DNA of 64,000 nucleotides from Micractinium sp. NFX-FRZ (taxonomy: Eukaryota > Chlorophyta > Trebouxiophyceae > Chlorellales > Chlorellaceae): contig JAPTJF010000099.1 in the NCBI GenBank assembly GCA_029339195.1, forward strand, positions 92,182 to 156,181, read 5' to 3'. The notes beneath the pieces are model-generated. The model was not told the DNA's origin. It searched no databases and worked only from the letters and a program-made list of their open reading frames with translations. Positions 45,910 through 56,696 of the stretch are shown piece after piece; within the stretch, counting starts at the first letter, position 1; each line of letters begins with the position of its first letter. A program made the translations under genes and the position numbers.

Positions 45910-48900
45910 TCACTGCGGCATGGGCTTGCCCTGCAGCACCGACTCGAGGAACTCGACCTCCCAGGGGGAGCCCACAAACAGGGGCTCGCGCTGGTGCACC
46001 TTCTCGGGCACAATGTCCAGCACGCGCTTGAATCCGGTGGAGCCCTTGCCGCCGGCCTGCAGTGGCGGAGGGGGAGGGGGGGGAGGGGTAAGAGGTGGAT
46101 CAGTGGGTTGTCGGGGCGAGAGAAGGCAGCATGCACACGTGCAAAGAGTGCAGCAAATTCACCGCAACCCAACCCTTCAAGGCTCCACTAACACCACGCC
46201 ACATCATTCCCTCGCCTGCTAGCAGATGATGCGCGCACACTCGTGCAACAGGCGCAGCTTGCCCAGCCTAACAACGACAGCAGCAGCAACAGCAGCAAAG
46301 TCCAACAGCACAATTGCATGGCCCCACCCACCTGCTCGCAGATCATCGACATGGGGGCGCACTCGTACAGCAGGCGCAGCTTGCCGTTGGGGTTCTTGGC
46401 GTCGCCGGGGTAGCCGTAGATGCCGCCTGCCGGGGGGAGGGGCGGGCAGCGATGTGGGGGGAGGGAGGGGTGAGCGTGATGAGGGGCAGCGCAGTGGGTT
46501 GGGTGTGTGGGGAGCCGCCCGGGCAGCCGTGGCTGCTGCTTTCCACGCTGCACCACCGACATGCGTCAGCGGTCACAGCATGAGCAGGGTGCAGTGGCAG
46601 TGCCCTGCCTGCCGCAAAGGCCCTCAGCCCCCCACCTGCCCGTCTGGCAACTTCCCTGCGCCCCAGCCAAGCCAAGCAGCAGCCACAGCAGACGCGACAG
46701 CACCGCGGCGACACCCCCTTTCAACCACCACCACCGGTCGTGAAAGTCTGCCAAAGCAAGCGCTACAGAAAACAGGCACCACCCCGCCACCGCCGCTGCC
46801 ACGCTTCTCACCGTAGAGCAGGGTGCGGTGGAAGTCTCCCACCAGGGATCCGATGTAGCGGGAGGAGTAGGGCTTGCCGCCCCACAGGGAGGGGTCCTTC
46901 AGGCTGTCAATGTACGCGCGCTGCTCGTCGGTCCACAGCTGGTAGTTGCCCTCGTTGAACGAGTAGATCTTGCCTGCGGGGGGCACAACAGGGAACAAGG
47001 GGATAAGAGGGAGTGAGCAGCATGTGCGCGAGTGAGGGGCATGGAGGTCGCACAACGGGGCAAGCAGGGGACAGCGTGGTTCTGAGGAGGGCGCCGCCGG
47101 GACGGCTCAAGCTGCCCCGGCCAACCAGCCAGCCCAGCCCAGCCAGCCCCACAGCGCCGTCATCTCTGGTCCAAAGCTCAACCAAATGCCCCTCACCCTG
47201 GTTCGGGACCTGACCTGATGTTGCCAACCCCAAAGAATCCCTTACCCCAAGCTCAACCGAGCGCCCCTCTCACCCTCCTAGCCCAAACCCAAACAGTCCC
47301 CAGTAGCCCCAAGCTCCACCGCCCCCCTCACCCTTGTTGGGGATCTTGATGTCGGGGTGGCTGAGGATGTACTCGCCAATCAGCGGGTCAAAGGTGAAGC
47401 CGTACACACCCTTGCCTGCGGGCGGGGGAGCGGGGCCCCGGCGGACGAGACGGGTGGATGTGAGGGGGGTGTGCGGGCAGGCAGGCAGGGGGCGAGGCGG
47501 GCAGCGACAGGCAGGGTGCAGGCAGCACTATCAGATGAGCGGGGCTTCGTGGAGAGCGCGGGAGCAGCGCAGCGCAGGCGTGCATTCATTCATGGAAGCA
47601 TGCGTCAATGAACAAGTCCATGCGTGTGTATAGTATGCCCGCTCACCCACGGTGAGCACCAGGATGGTGGCGGACGAGTAGAGGGTGTAGCCGGCGCACA
47701 GCAGCTCGTTGCCGGCCTGGCACACGTTCAGCACGCACCTGCGGACGGGCGGGGGGGTAGGGGCAGCAGGGCCGGGTGAGCAATCAGCAGGATGCACCCA
47801 GCAGGGTGGGCTGCACAGGTCTGCCCCCCGCCTTTGGGAGGCGAGTCTTTGTCCAGCACGGCCCTCCACAGCCAACCCCAAACACCCCCACCGACTCCCG
47901 GACGTCGTCACCAGGTGCCCGCACGCCTCCCTTCCTCCCTCCGATCCCTCCCTGCCCCTCCCTCACTTCTTCATCATCTCCTCGGGGTCATCCATGTCCT
48001 CGATGGTGCACTCGGGGGAGGGCTCGTAGATGCCAAAGATGGAGCCCACAGAGATGCCTGCAGCGAGCCGAGACGGGAGCAAAACACATGGGGCACAAGG
48101 GTGTGAGGGGAGGCCGGGAGGGGGAGCCCGCGGAGGTGCAGGTGTAGGGCGAGGCAACACGCCGATAGCAACACACGCGCTCTGGGAAGGGTGCACGCCT
48201 CTGAGAGGACCCAATCAGGGGTCGGGCGCCCAGCCTCCCAACAGCATGCACGCAAACAAGCGCATCCCTGCAGCCAAGCAAGCCAGCAGGGGGCGGGAGC
48301 GAGGAAGCGTTGCCTTCCCTCAGTGGGCAGGGGCCTGCAGCCAAAGCCAACCCAAAACTCACCGGCATCGATGTTGGATGAGCCGTCCAGGGGGTCGAAG
48401 ACGACGACATAGTCGCCGCTGAACGTCTCCTCCACCGCCACCGGCTGGTCCTCCTCCTCGCTGGCAATCACGCCGGTGCGGCCGCTGCGGGGAGGGGGTG
48501 GGGGGCGGGGCGGGCAAGAGAGGAGCGATGGGAAGTTGGTAAGAGGCCCGAGAGCGTTGCATCATCGATGTCATGCCACGCATGTGTGGCCCCCACCCAG
48601 CCACCCAGTCCCCCAGCAGATGCAGCGCATGGGACCCCACATTGCAGCTGCCGTGCCCGCCCCGCCTCTTCGCACCTGCCGCGCAGGCAGTTGCTGAACA
48701 CCTCGTTGGAGATGACGTCCAGCTTCTTCTGGTCCTCACCCTGCATCACGATGTAGCATTGTAGGAGTGGCGATGCTGAGCATGAATGCACCAAGGAGCA
48801 CAGAGGCAACCTACGCTGGAATGCACGTCCAAAATGCACATCTCGTCAAGATCCCAGATTCCGTCAGATTTGCCGCCCATGCCGTGCTGCAGCATGGCCC

Positions 48901-49507
48901 GGGTGGGCTGCGAGCCTGAGCCTGAGCCACGCCGCCGTGTGCCCATGCTCACCTGCACGTTCTCCTGGCCGGCCAGGCCGGTCAGGTTGGAGATGCCGGC
49001 GCGGTTGACCAGGGAGCCAATCTGCTTGCAGGCGGTGCCGATGGAGGAGATGACGGCGGCCAGCTCATTGTCAATCACTCCCTCCTTCTCCAGCTCCAGC
49101 AGCCAGGTGGTCAGCGTCTGCAGCTCGTACTGGCTGCGCACGCGGGGGGCGGCGGTGGTGGCGGCGGGGGCGGCGGAGGCGGCCTGCGCGGCGACGCGCA
49201 GCGCGGCGCGGCGGGCGGCAACGGCGGCGGCAGGGCGGAACGCCGCGGCGGAGCCCCTGCAAGCGCAAGCGGGGGGCGGCATCAATCATGGCAGGGTGTC
49301 ACAAGTGCGTGGAAGGGGTGGGCAGGGGGAAGCAGCCAGCCCCTTGCTGAGCCAGCGCACATGTGGCAGCCGAGCCGCAAGTTCTGCTGCGCATTTTGGG
49401 CTTGCTCACCGCAGAGCAGGAGCCAGCAGTGCCTTGCTGCTGCCAGCCTGCTTGCTGGCAACGCCGGCGCGCTGCATGGTGCAGGCGGTGGTCATAGTGG
49501 TGGCCAT
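45910..49507 (-). CDS. FBP1: Chloroplast fructose-1,6-bisphosphatase (redox-regulated)
   Basis: Ten exons (49507-49410, 49256-48953, 48740-48676, 48484-48363, 48057-47967, 47738-47647, 47415-47332, 46973-46812, 46426-46332, 46056-45910) encode 419 aa. Residues 1 to about 75 form an Ala/Arg/Ser-rich transit peptide split by intron 1. Hallmarks include the metal/phosphate motif [10 protein letters not shown] (186-195), [25 protein letters not shown] and GGIYGYPGD. It hydrolyses fructose-1,6-bisphosphate to fructose-6-phosphate in the Calvin cycle and starch synthesis. Cys213, Cys228 and Cys233 match the three Cys of the thioredoxin-f regulatory loop of plastid FBPase. The loop is about five residues shorter than in pea, judged from the first-to-second Cys spacing. 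The C-terminus is GKPMPQ. Confidence 0.96.
46221..46267. repeat. Decayed copy of FBPase exon 9 end
   Basis: agcagatgatgcgcgcacac...caggcgcagcttgcc repeats 46338-46386 of exon 9, including its donor side. The offset is about 117 bp, in the following intron. Confidence 0.85.
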
Positions 49508-49747
49508 AGCCTTATCCGAGTGGCTGAAGCTTGCAAGTCCTCCCCGGTGATCTGCACGCTTACAGCAGGCTCTCCGTGGGGCCCAGGGGTCTTAGCGAGC
49601 CGAAAGATGGCAGCTTTCCAGGCCTGAACCGCGTGCTGCGCTCCTCGTGCGCGCTGCTTTCGGGCGCCATTTCGGTGCGGATCCCATTCTGGCATTGGAT
49701 AATTTCGAGCTTGTCGTGCAGTAGGTCGCGACACGAGCGCGATCAAG
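49508..49747. promoter_or_regulatory. Bidirectional promoter region, FBPase / USP
   Basis: A 240-bp gap between divergent start codons of two carbohydrate-metabolism genes. No element was assigned. Confidence 0.45.
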
Positions 49748-52700
49748 ATGGCTGCGGTTGCCGAGGCCCCTGCCGCACTGGCGGCTGGGCTGGAGGGCAA
49801 CAAGGACTGGATGAGCGCCCAGGTGACCCCACTCCCCTCAGCAGCCCGCTGTGACAGGGTCGGCAGTGCTGGCGGCGGCGCTGGCCGGGTGGCACGCGTC
49901 ACCTCGTCCACGGCTCCTCCAAAGCCCGACTGACAGCACCGCCAGCCCCCTGCACTCAGCCCGTGCTGTATCCCCTCTGCCCTGCAGGATGTGGACCTTG
50001 CAGAGGCGCTGCTGGGCGAGGGCCAGGCGCACCTGTTCTCCCACTGGCCGGCGGCGGGGGAGCGGGACGAGGACAAGCGGCGCCAGCTGGCGCAGCTGCG
50101 CCACCTGGACAGCAGCTACGCAGGCGGGCTCTGCAAGTACATCCAGAACGCGCGCAAGCTGCTGCACAACTCTAAGGAGGGTGCGTGGGCGGCCCGGCCC
50201 AGCACCCACCTGAGGTGCCTGATTGACAAGCATCACTGTCACGGCACCTGCCAAAACTGCCTGCTCTAGAGGCTTGATTGCACACTCGTTTCCCCACCCC
50301 GACACCTTTTCCCCTGCCCCCTATCTCCCCCACGGCAGGCGTGAACCCTTTCGAGGGCTGCGTCCCTTCCGTTCCTGATGGAGAGAAGCTGGACTGGGGC
50401 AGCCCAGAGTTTCGGGATCTGGAGCGGGCGGGCGTGGCGGCCGCTGGCACCGCCGCCTTTGTGCTGGTGGCGGGCGGGCTGGGGGAGCGGCTGGGGTACA
50501 GCGGCATCAAGGTGGCGCTGCCCGTGGAGAGCGCCAGCGGGCAGTGCTTCCTGGGGCTGTACATCCACAGCATACTGGCGCTGGGGGTGAGCTGGCGCTG
50601 GGGGCTGCGGGGTGGGGGCGGTGCTGAGCTGGCGGGAGGCGGGGGTGGGGGCGGTGGCGGTGGCTTGTGCTGCTCCTGGGGCTCTACATCCACAGCATAG
50701 TGGCGCCGGGGTAGGCTGGCAGGGGCTGTGGGCGGTGTGCTGAGCTGGCAGGAGGGGGGCGGGGGCAGGCTGCTGACGTGGCGTCCGGTGTGCCACGTCA
50801 CCAACACCTGACGACCCACGCAGTCAAACTATGTTCTATGGCTATCAACTGCCTCTCCCTGCATGGTGCAGGCCAAGGCCGGGCGTGCGCTGCCCCAGCC
50901 GGCCAGACTTGGCAGCTCCCACCATTGTATCGTGCAATACAACAAGCATGTCTGCCCTGCCCACATCAATCACCTCAACACCCACCCTGTGTCGTGCAGG
51001 CCAAGGCAGGGCGTGCGCTGCCGCTGGCCATCATGACGTCTGACGACACCCACCAGCGCACGCTGGATCTGCTGGAGTCGCGCGCCTACTTTGGGGCGGC
51101 GCCCGGGCAGGTGACGCTGATCAAGCAGGAGAAGGTGGCTTGCCTGTCAGGTGGGTGTGTGGTTGGGTGGTTCTGAAAGGGAAAGGTTTCCATACATTTT
51201 GACAGGGTTTACCACCATGCAGATCGCTGCACATGCCTTTGCTGGGGCCAGAGGGGCATGGGCATGCAGATATTCCACATCACCATGTATGCCTCTTTAC
51301 ACCCCGTGCCCTGGCCGTGCAATACCCACGCTCCCCTAGCCCATCTTCCTTCCTCTTCTCGTCTTCCACCCAAGTGGCCTGCTCCACATGCCTTGCAGCG
51401 CAACCCTCTTGGCCCGCGCTTGTCCACGCCCACCTGGCACTGCTTGGGCAGCATCTCGCCCGCAACTTATCGTCTTCACCCCCTGGACACGTCATCCCTT
51501 CTCCTTCACTTACCTTCTCTTCAATGCACGTGCAGACAACGACGCCCACCTGGCCCTGTCGGACAAGGACCCCTTCCAGGTGCAGACCAAGCCGCACGGC
51601 CACGGAGACGTGCACATGCTGCTGCACTCCACAGGTGACGGGCAAGCGCCCGGGGGCGGGGGCGTTGACAAGGGGCGGGAGCATGGGGAGGAGAGCAACG
51701 GCGAGCAGCAGTTTGTAGGCATGGAAGCACGGCTGGCAGGCAGGCGAGCAGGCAGGCAGGCAGGGCTGCTCTGTTGGCACACCTGGCGCCCTGGGCAGCC
51801 CAGCCCACTTCCAGCCCCGCCCAGCTTCCTGGCGGTGCCTACCCCTCTCCCTCCACTACCCGCACCACCCCTCCTCTTCTTCTTGACCCTTTGCTGACCC
51901 TTTGCTGGCCCTGACCTTACCCTGCGCCTTCTCCCCTCCCACCCCGCCTCTCCCCCACCCCCCGCCTCCTCCCAGGCCTGGCCGATCGCTGGCTGGCTGA
52001 TGGATTCAAGTGGGTCTGCTTCTTCCAGGACACCAATGCGCTGGTCTTCCGCGCTCTGCCCGCTGCCCTCGGTGAGCTTGAGGGCCGCCTGGCTGTGGTG
52101 ACAGCCAAATGCACGTCTGCAAGCCCCCTGCTTGGGCGCTGCCATCAGGCTGTCCAGTGGGCGCTGCGGGCGGTGCTGCCTGGCTTGAACGGACGGGGTG
52201 GCCGCATGCCCCGTCTGCATGTGTTCCCAGCGCCACCTCCTGGGCCCTTGCCCCCTGACATCAGATTGCAACACAACCACATGTGCGCCCTGCAGACTAC
52301 CTGATCTCTTCCCTCTGTTGTCTGCAGGCGTAGTTGAACAGCACGCACTACATGGCAACTCCTCTGCGCAGTTTTGCATCCTGCGTGCTCGCTGTGACCC
52401 CTGGTCTCCCCTCCCCTCCCCTCCCCTCCCCAGGCGTGAGCGAGGCGCACGACTACGACGTCAACTCGCTGGCAGTGCCCCGCAAGGCCAAGGAGGCCAT
52501 TGGGGCCATCACGCGCCTCACATACCCAGACGGAAGGTGGGCCGGCCTGGGCTGATGCAGTGTGCTCAGGCATGGGCGCGGCACAGAGATGGCGGCTGCA
52601 GGGTTTCTGCCTTGCTGCGTGTGTCTAAGCCCAAGCTCCTCACACAGCCCGCGCCTTCACTGTGCTCCCAGTGCACATCAACATCGACGTGGAGCACTCC

Positions 52701-55526
52701 CAGCTGTCCCTTGCCCCTCAATGCACCGCCGCGGTACTGCCCCCTCCCTGATGGTACTGCCTCTGCACCTGCCTACACCGGGACTGCAGGAGCATCAGTA
52801 TGAATGTGGACCACAATCCACCCTCCTGCCCATCTCTCGCTGCACCGCCGCGGTACTGCCCCCTCTCTGATGGTACTGCCTCCCCTTCCACACCCGTACC
52901 GCAGGAGCATCAGCATCAACGTGGAGTACAACCAGCTGGACCCGCTGCTGAGGGCCACCATCAACCCGGAGGGGGATGTGAATGACGGCAACGGCTTCTC
53001 GCCCTTCCCAGGTGCGCGTGCCGGGGGCAGGCACGTGAAGGAGCGAAGGGGCTGTGAGGGAAGAAACGTGAGCGGGTGGCTGGTGGGTGGCGCATGCCCG
53101 CGGTGGTTCACCGTCCCTCTCTCTTCACACCCGTTCTCCTCTGCCGCCAGCTGGCCGCAAAGCAACACAGCCGCGTGCCCAGCGTCTCTCCTGTGCCCTG
53201 CACCTCCTGCCACCACACATGCATCTGCTCCCCGCCACTGCAAGGCCCACGCACGCACCACCCCCTCACCCGCCCTGCCTCTGCACCCTTGCCACTGCAA
53301 GCCCACGCACATCGTGCCCCCCACCCCATCCGCCCCCTGCAGGCAACATCAACCAGCTGGTGCTGAAGCTGGGCACGTACTGCGCCGAGCTGCACCGCCA
53401 CGGCGGCGTGATTGCCGAGTTTGTCAACCCCAAGTACGCCGACGCCAGCAAGACAACCTTCAAGAGCAGCACGCGGCTGGAGTGCATGATGCAGGTGTGG
53501 CCGGCGGAGGGGTGCAGGGGTGGGGTGGAGGGAGTGGAGGGGTGGATTGGAGGGGTGAGGGGCAGACTGGAGGGGGTTGGGACAGGGCAGAGTGCATGAT
53601 GCAGGTGGCGGTGGGAAGCAGGGAGAGGGAGGGTGGACAGGTGGGGCAGGGGCCTGGTGGGTATGTTGGGGCTGAAGCAGGGTGTCTTTGCGCAGCCGGC
53701 TTGCAGAGGAGGTGGGGCTGCCGCCCGGCCAGCACGGCAGCCACTAGTGCAAGGCCGCACGCAAACACACCCTGCTTCAGCCCCACCATACCTACCAAGC
53801 CCCTGCCCCACCTGTCCACCCTCCCGCTCCCTGCACCCCAACCACATCTGCGTCAAGCAATCCTCCCCTGCATTACCCCCGCAGTGCAAGGCCTCACGTG
53901 CATTGCCCAACACCCCTTGCCCGCATGTCCCAATCACCATCATTCACTCTCGCTCTGCCTGCCCACCCTCCCGCCTGGTCCCACCTGCTGCCTGCCTCCG
54001 CCCCGCAGGACTTTCCCAAGAATTTGCCTGAGGGCACGTCTGTGGGCTTTACCGTGGTCAACCAGGTGGGCGGTTGGGTGGGTAGGGAGCTTGCAGTTGT
54101 GGTGGATGGATCAGCCAGGTGGCATCGTCCAGACTACTGTGACCACTGGGGCGTCACGGTGGTCAACAAGTTGGGTTGGTGGGTGGGTGGCGTAGGGCAA
54201 GCAGCTTGCAGTAGTAGGTGGAAGAGATCACTCAAATAATTGGCATGCAGAATTGGTTTGGTCCACCGGGGCTTCATGGTAGTGAGCCAGGGGTTGTGAG
54301 GTGGCTTGGTGGGTGCGCAGAAGCACAGGTGGGCAGGCGTCTGTGTGCCTGGGGAACGCTTTGTGACCGGTCGCAACTGCAAGGCCTGTGCTGCGCCTTT
54401 GGTCAGGCCATAACGTCTGCCCTACACGCATGCGGGGGCTGACTCAACTTAACTGGGGGGACTGATTTGTGCCGCCTGGCCTGCACGTGTGTGGGCACGC
54501 AAGCCATGCCAGCACGCCCCCTGGGCACGCGCTCAACCCAAGCCGCCCCCACTTCACCTCGTCCCGGCAGGTGTGGGCCGCCTACAGCCCGGTGAAGAAC
54601 TCGCCGGCGGACGCACGCTCCAAGGCGCAGGGCGGCAACCCGTCGCACAGCGCCACCACGGGCGAGCTGGACTGGTACATGACCAACTGCAAGGTGGGTG
54701 GGGGGAGGGTTCAGGAAAGAGGGGTGAGAGATGTGGGGTTGGGGGGCGGTGAGCAAGTGCGGTGGGAGAGTGGAGGCAGGGGAATGGGGACACATAGATG
54801 GGAGGTTGGTAGCAATGCTCGGCGTTGGAGGGATGGCTGATGGGAGGTGAATAGGGTGTGGGGGAAGACAAGCCGGAGGCGCGTGAAGCGGCCCTCCTAA
54901 GAAGGCTTCATTGCGTTCCTCTCGCCCTTCCCATGCTGTCGCCCGTCCTCCCCTCACCGCGTTGCACTCCCCCCTGCCGCCCCTCCCCTGCCGCACCGCC
55001 GCAGATGCTGCAAGCCCTGGGCGCGCGCGTCGACGGCCCGCAGCCCGCCGCCTTCAACGGCATCCCCGACCTTGAGCTGTGGCCACGTGTCACCTGGGAC
55101 CCCCTGTTTGCTGCCAGCTGGGATGACCTGGAGGCCAAGGTGGCGGCTGCCGGCGTGCACATCGGGGCGGACACCTCCCTGGTGATCGAGGCACCCAATG
55201 TGGAGATCAAGTCTCTAGATCTGCAGCGTGGAGCGCTGGTCATCCGGCCAGCACCTCCGGCAGGGGCAGAGGCGGCAGGAGGGGCGGCTGCAGAGGGGGA
55301 GGGAGCAGCGGCGGCGGCGGCAGAGGGAGGGGCAGCGGTGGCAGCAGGGGCAGCAGGCGCAGCGGGCGCAGCAGCGGGTGCAGCGCCGCTGGTGGTGGAG
55401 GGCCTTGTGGTGGACAATGGTGGGTGGCAGTGGGAGGCGCTGTCTGCTGATGAGGGGTGCAGTGAGGAGGAGTACATCCGAGGCTTCCGGGTGGTCAAGA
55501 GGGAGCAGCAGGTGCTGACGGCATGA
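49748..55526 (+). CDS. USP: UDP-sugar pyrophosphorylase
   Basis: Twelve exons (49748-49822, 49988-50180, 50339-50586, 51000-51150, 51536-51634, 51976-52071, 52434-52536, 52905-53011, 53343-53494, 54009-54065, 54571-54693, 55005-55526) encode 641 aa. Family signatures run in order: [21 protein letters not shown], the nucleotide-binding loop [16 protein letters not shown] (132-147), [57 protein letters not shown] and RLECMMQDFPK. The C-terminal β-domain contains [13 protein letters not shown]. The enzyme makes UDP-sugars from UTP and sugar-1-phosphates with broad sugar specificity, feeding cell-wall polysaccharide synthesis, usually in the cytosol. An Ala/Gly/Glu-rich insert of about 45 residues interrupts the C-terminal domain (55255-55385). 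No targeting peptide is evident. Confidence 0.95.
50665..50760 (+). repeat. Decayed copy of USP exon 3 end and intron start
   Basis: Repeats 50544-50640, sharing tggggct(g/c)tacatccacagcat. The offset is about 125 bp. Confidence 0.85.
50865..50904 (+). repeat. Decayed copy of USP exon 4 start
   Basis: gtgcaggccaaggccgggcg, then tgcgctgcc, repeats the acceptor and start of exon 4 at 50995. The offset is about 130 bp. Confidence 0.85.
52321..52350 (+). repeat. Decayed copy of USP exon 7 start
   Basis: caggcgtag...cgcacta resembles caggcgtgagcgaggcgcac at 52431. The copy has an in-frame stop and is offset about 107 bp. Confidence 0.6.
52673..52827 (+). repeat. Two decayed tandem copies of USP exon 8 start
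   Basis: 52785-52827 keeps an acceptor and gcaggagcatcagtatgaat. 52673-52712 is more eroded. Both repeat 52901 onward at about 115-bp steps, with the preceding intron sequence (ccgccgcggtactgccccct) also duplicated. Confidence 0.88.
53590..53607 (+). repeat. Copy of USP exon 9 donor border
   Basis: agtgcatgatgcaggtgg repeats the exon 9 end and donor (53480-53498), about 109 bp downstream. Confidence 0.85.
53618..53834. repeat. 74-bp inverted repeat in USP intron 9
   Basis: Arm 53618-53691 is the reverse complement of 53761-53834 with about five to seven mismatches. The loop is 69 nt. Both arms contain the equivalent of aggtggggcaggggc. The transcript would form a long hairpin inside the intron. 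Confidence 0.9.
54150..54330 (+). repeat. Two decayed copies of USP exon 10 end
   Basis: gtcacggtggtcaacaagtt (54152 on) and ttcatggtagtgagccaggg (54271 on) resemble the exon 10 donor border gggctttaccgtggtcaacc (54047). Following intron sequence is duplicated too, at about 110-118-bp steps. Confidence 0.75.
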
Positions 55527-56326
55527 GAAGGTGGCCACACCGTGGTGCATGGCTGTGGCAGCGGAGTGGACGCATAGCAGTGACGGCAGTTTGTGAACAG
55601 AAGGCGGAGCAGCAGTTGCTGACGGCCTGGGGAGGCTTAAGGTAGCGGCAGCGGCTGCTTTGAGTGGCGAGGTGGGAGCAGCAGAGGCTGCTTGCCTGGA
55701 GCTGCATGTCGCCCTCCTGCCCCTCCACCCGTGTTGTCCACACACACGGCGGCCTGGGCCCCCGGTTCCATGTGTGAAGCACCTTGTTACTTACCCGCTG
55801 TCCAGCCGGATATCAATGTTTTTTTTTTTCACACATGAAGTTGCGTGATTTTTGAAACGTCCGACTTTTGGCTCTGCTCTGACACAGCACCACTGCACTG
55901 CAACTCAAGCCCCAGCAGTGTGAGGTGTCAGGACACATGCACGTGAAGCAGGCGACTGTCCAGGAGCTCAGGTGGTAAATCCTGTAGGCCAGGGACAATC
56001 CCAGTGCAGGTGGTAAATCCTGTAGGCCAGGGACAATCCCAGTGCAGGGGAGCGCCCAGATCCCCCTCCTGTTCACATGCGGCCCCTGCTTGCAAATGCC
56101 AGCCCGCCTCGCTCCACCCTTGTTGGACTGCCAAATTGCCAGCTTGTGAACGCCAGGTTGGAGCTATGCCGGCCCTGGCTGGACGAGCATGCCCAGGCGG
56201 GCCCTCACTTACGGGCAGCTGCCTGGCAACAACAATGACCGGCAAGCCTGTTCCCACGGCCCTGCCGTGATGGGGCCCTGCAACCATGCTCTGTGGCGAC
56301 CTCGGCCGACTTCAGGGAGGTGCAAA
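55527..56326. other. Convergent spacer between USP and V-ATPase F
   Basis: 3' flanks of both genes. It has a T-run near 55817-55830 and the 38-bp repeat noted separately. No gene was found. Confidence 0.5.
55969..56044. repeat. Perfect 38-bp tandem repeat, two copies
   Basis: Units 55969-56006 and 56007-56044 start caggtggtaaatcctgtagg and appear identical. A further caggggag start follows. Confidence 0.95.
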
Positions 56327-56331
56327 TTACA
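56327..56331 (-). terminator. TGTAA poly(A) signal of the V-ATPase F gene
   Basis: TTACA on the + strand, 366 bp after the stop. Confidence 0.4.
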
Positions 56332-56696
56332 TGCCCCAAAGGCACAGCACAGCCAGGGGACCAGGGGGCTGAGAGCTACAGAAGAGATGAGAATAGGTAC
56401 AGGCGAGCAACAGGGGGGTAGCTGGAGGGGTGAGCAAGGGAAGCAGGGAGCAGCAGAGTCGAGTGGGAGAGGGAGCAGTGCTGTGTGTCGGTCGCAAGTG
56501 CAGTGTCATTGCGCAGGGGCCAGGGCGCAGGGGCTTGGCGAGCAGATGTGGCAGTGTCCGGGCAGCAGGCGCAGGCATTGCAGCTGCCACATGCGGCATG
56601 CCGGCAGCGCGCGTGAGTGACTCGAGCAGCACCGGCGGTGCAGGACATGCCGCCATCAGTAGCATGCGCGCCAGCGGCCGCTGCCCGCTTCCCTCC

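Noticed and set aside
50641..50700. Second [12 protein letters not shown] segment as an alternative USP exon
   Set aside because: Frame-shifted and followed by a stop. It is a decayed duplicate, not a usable exon.
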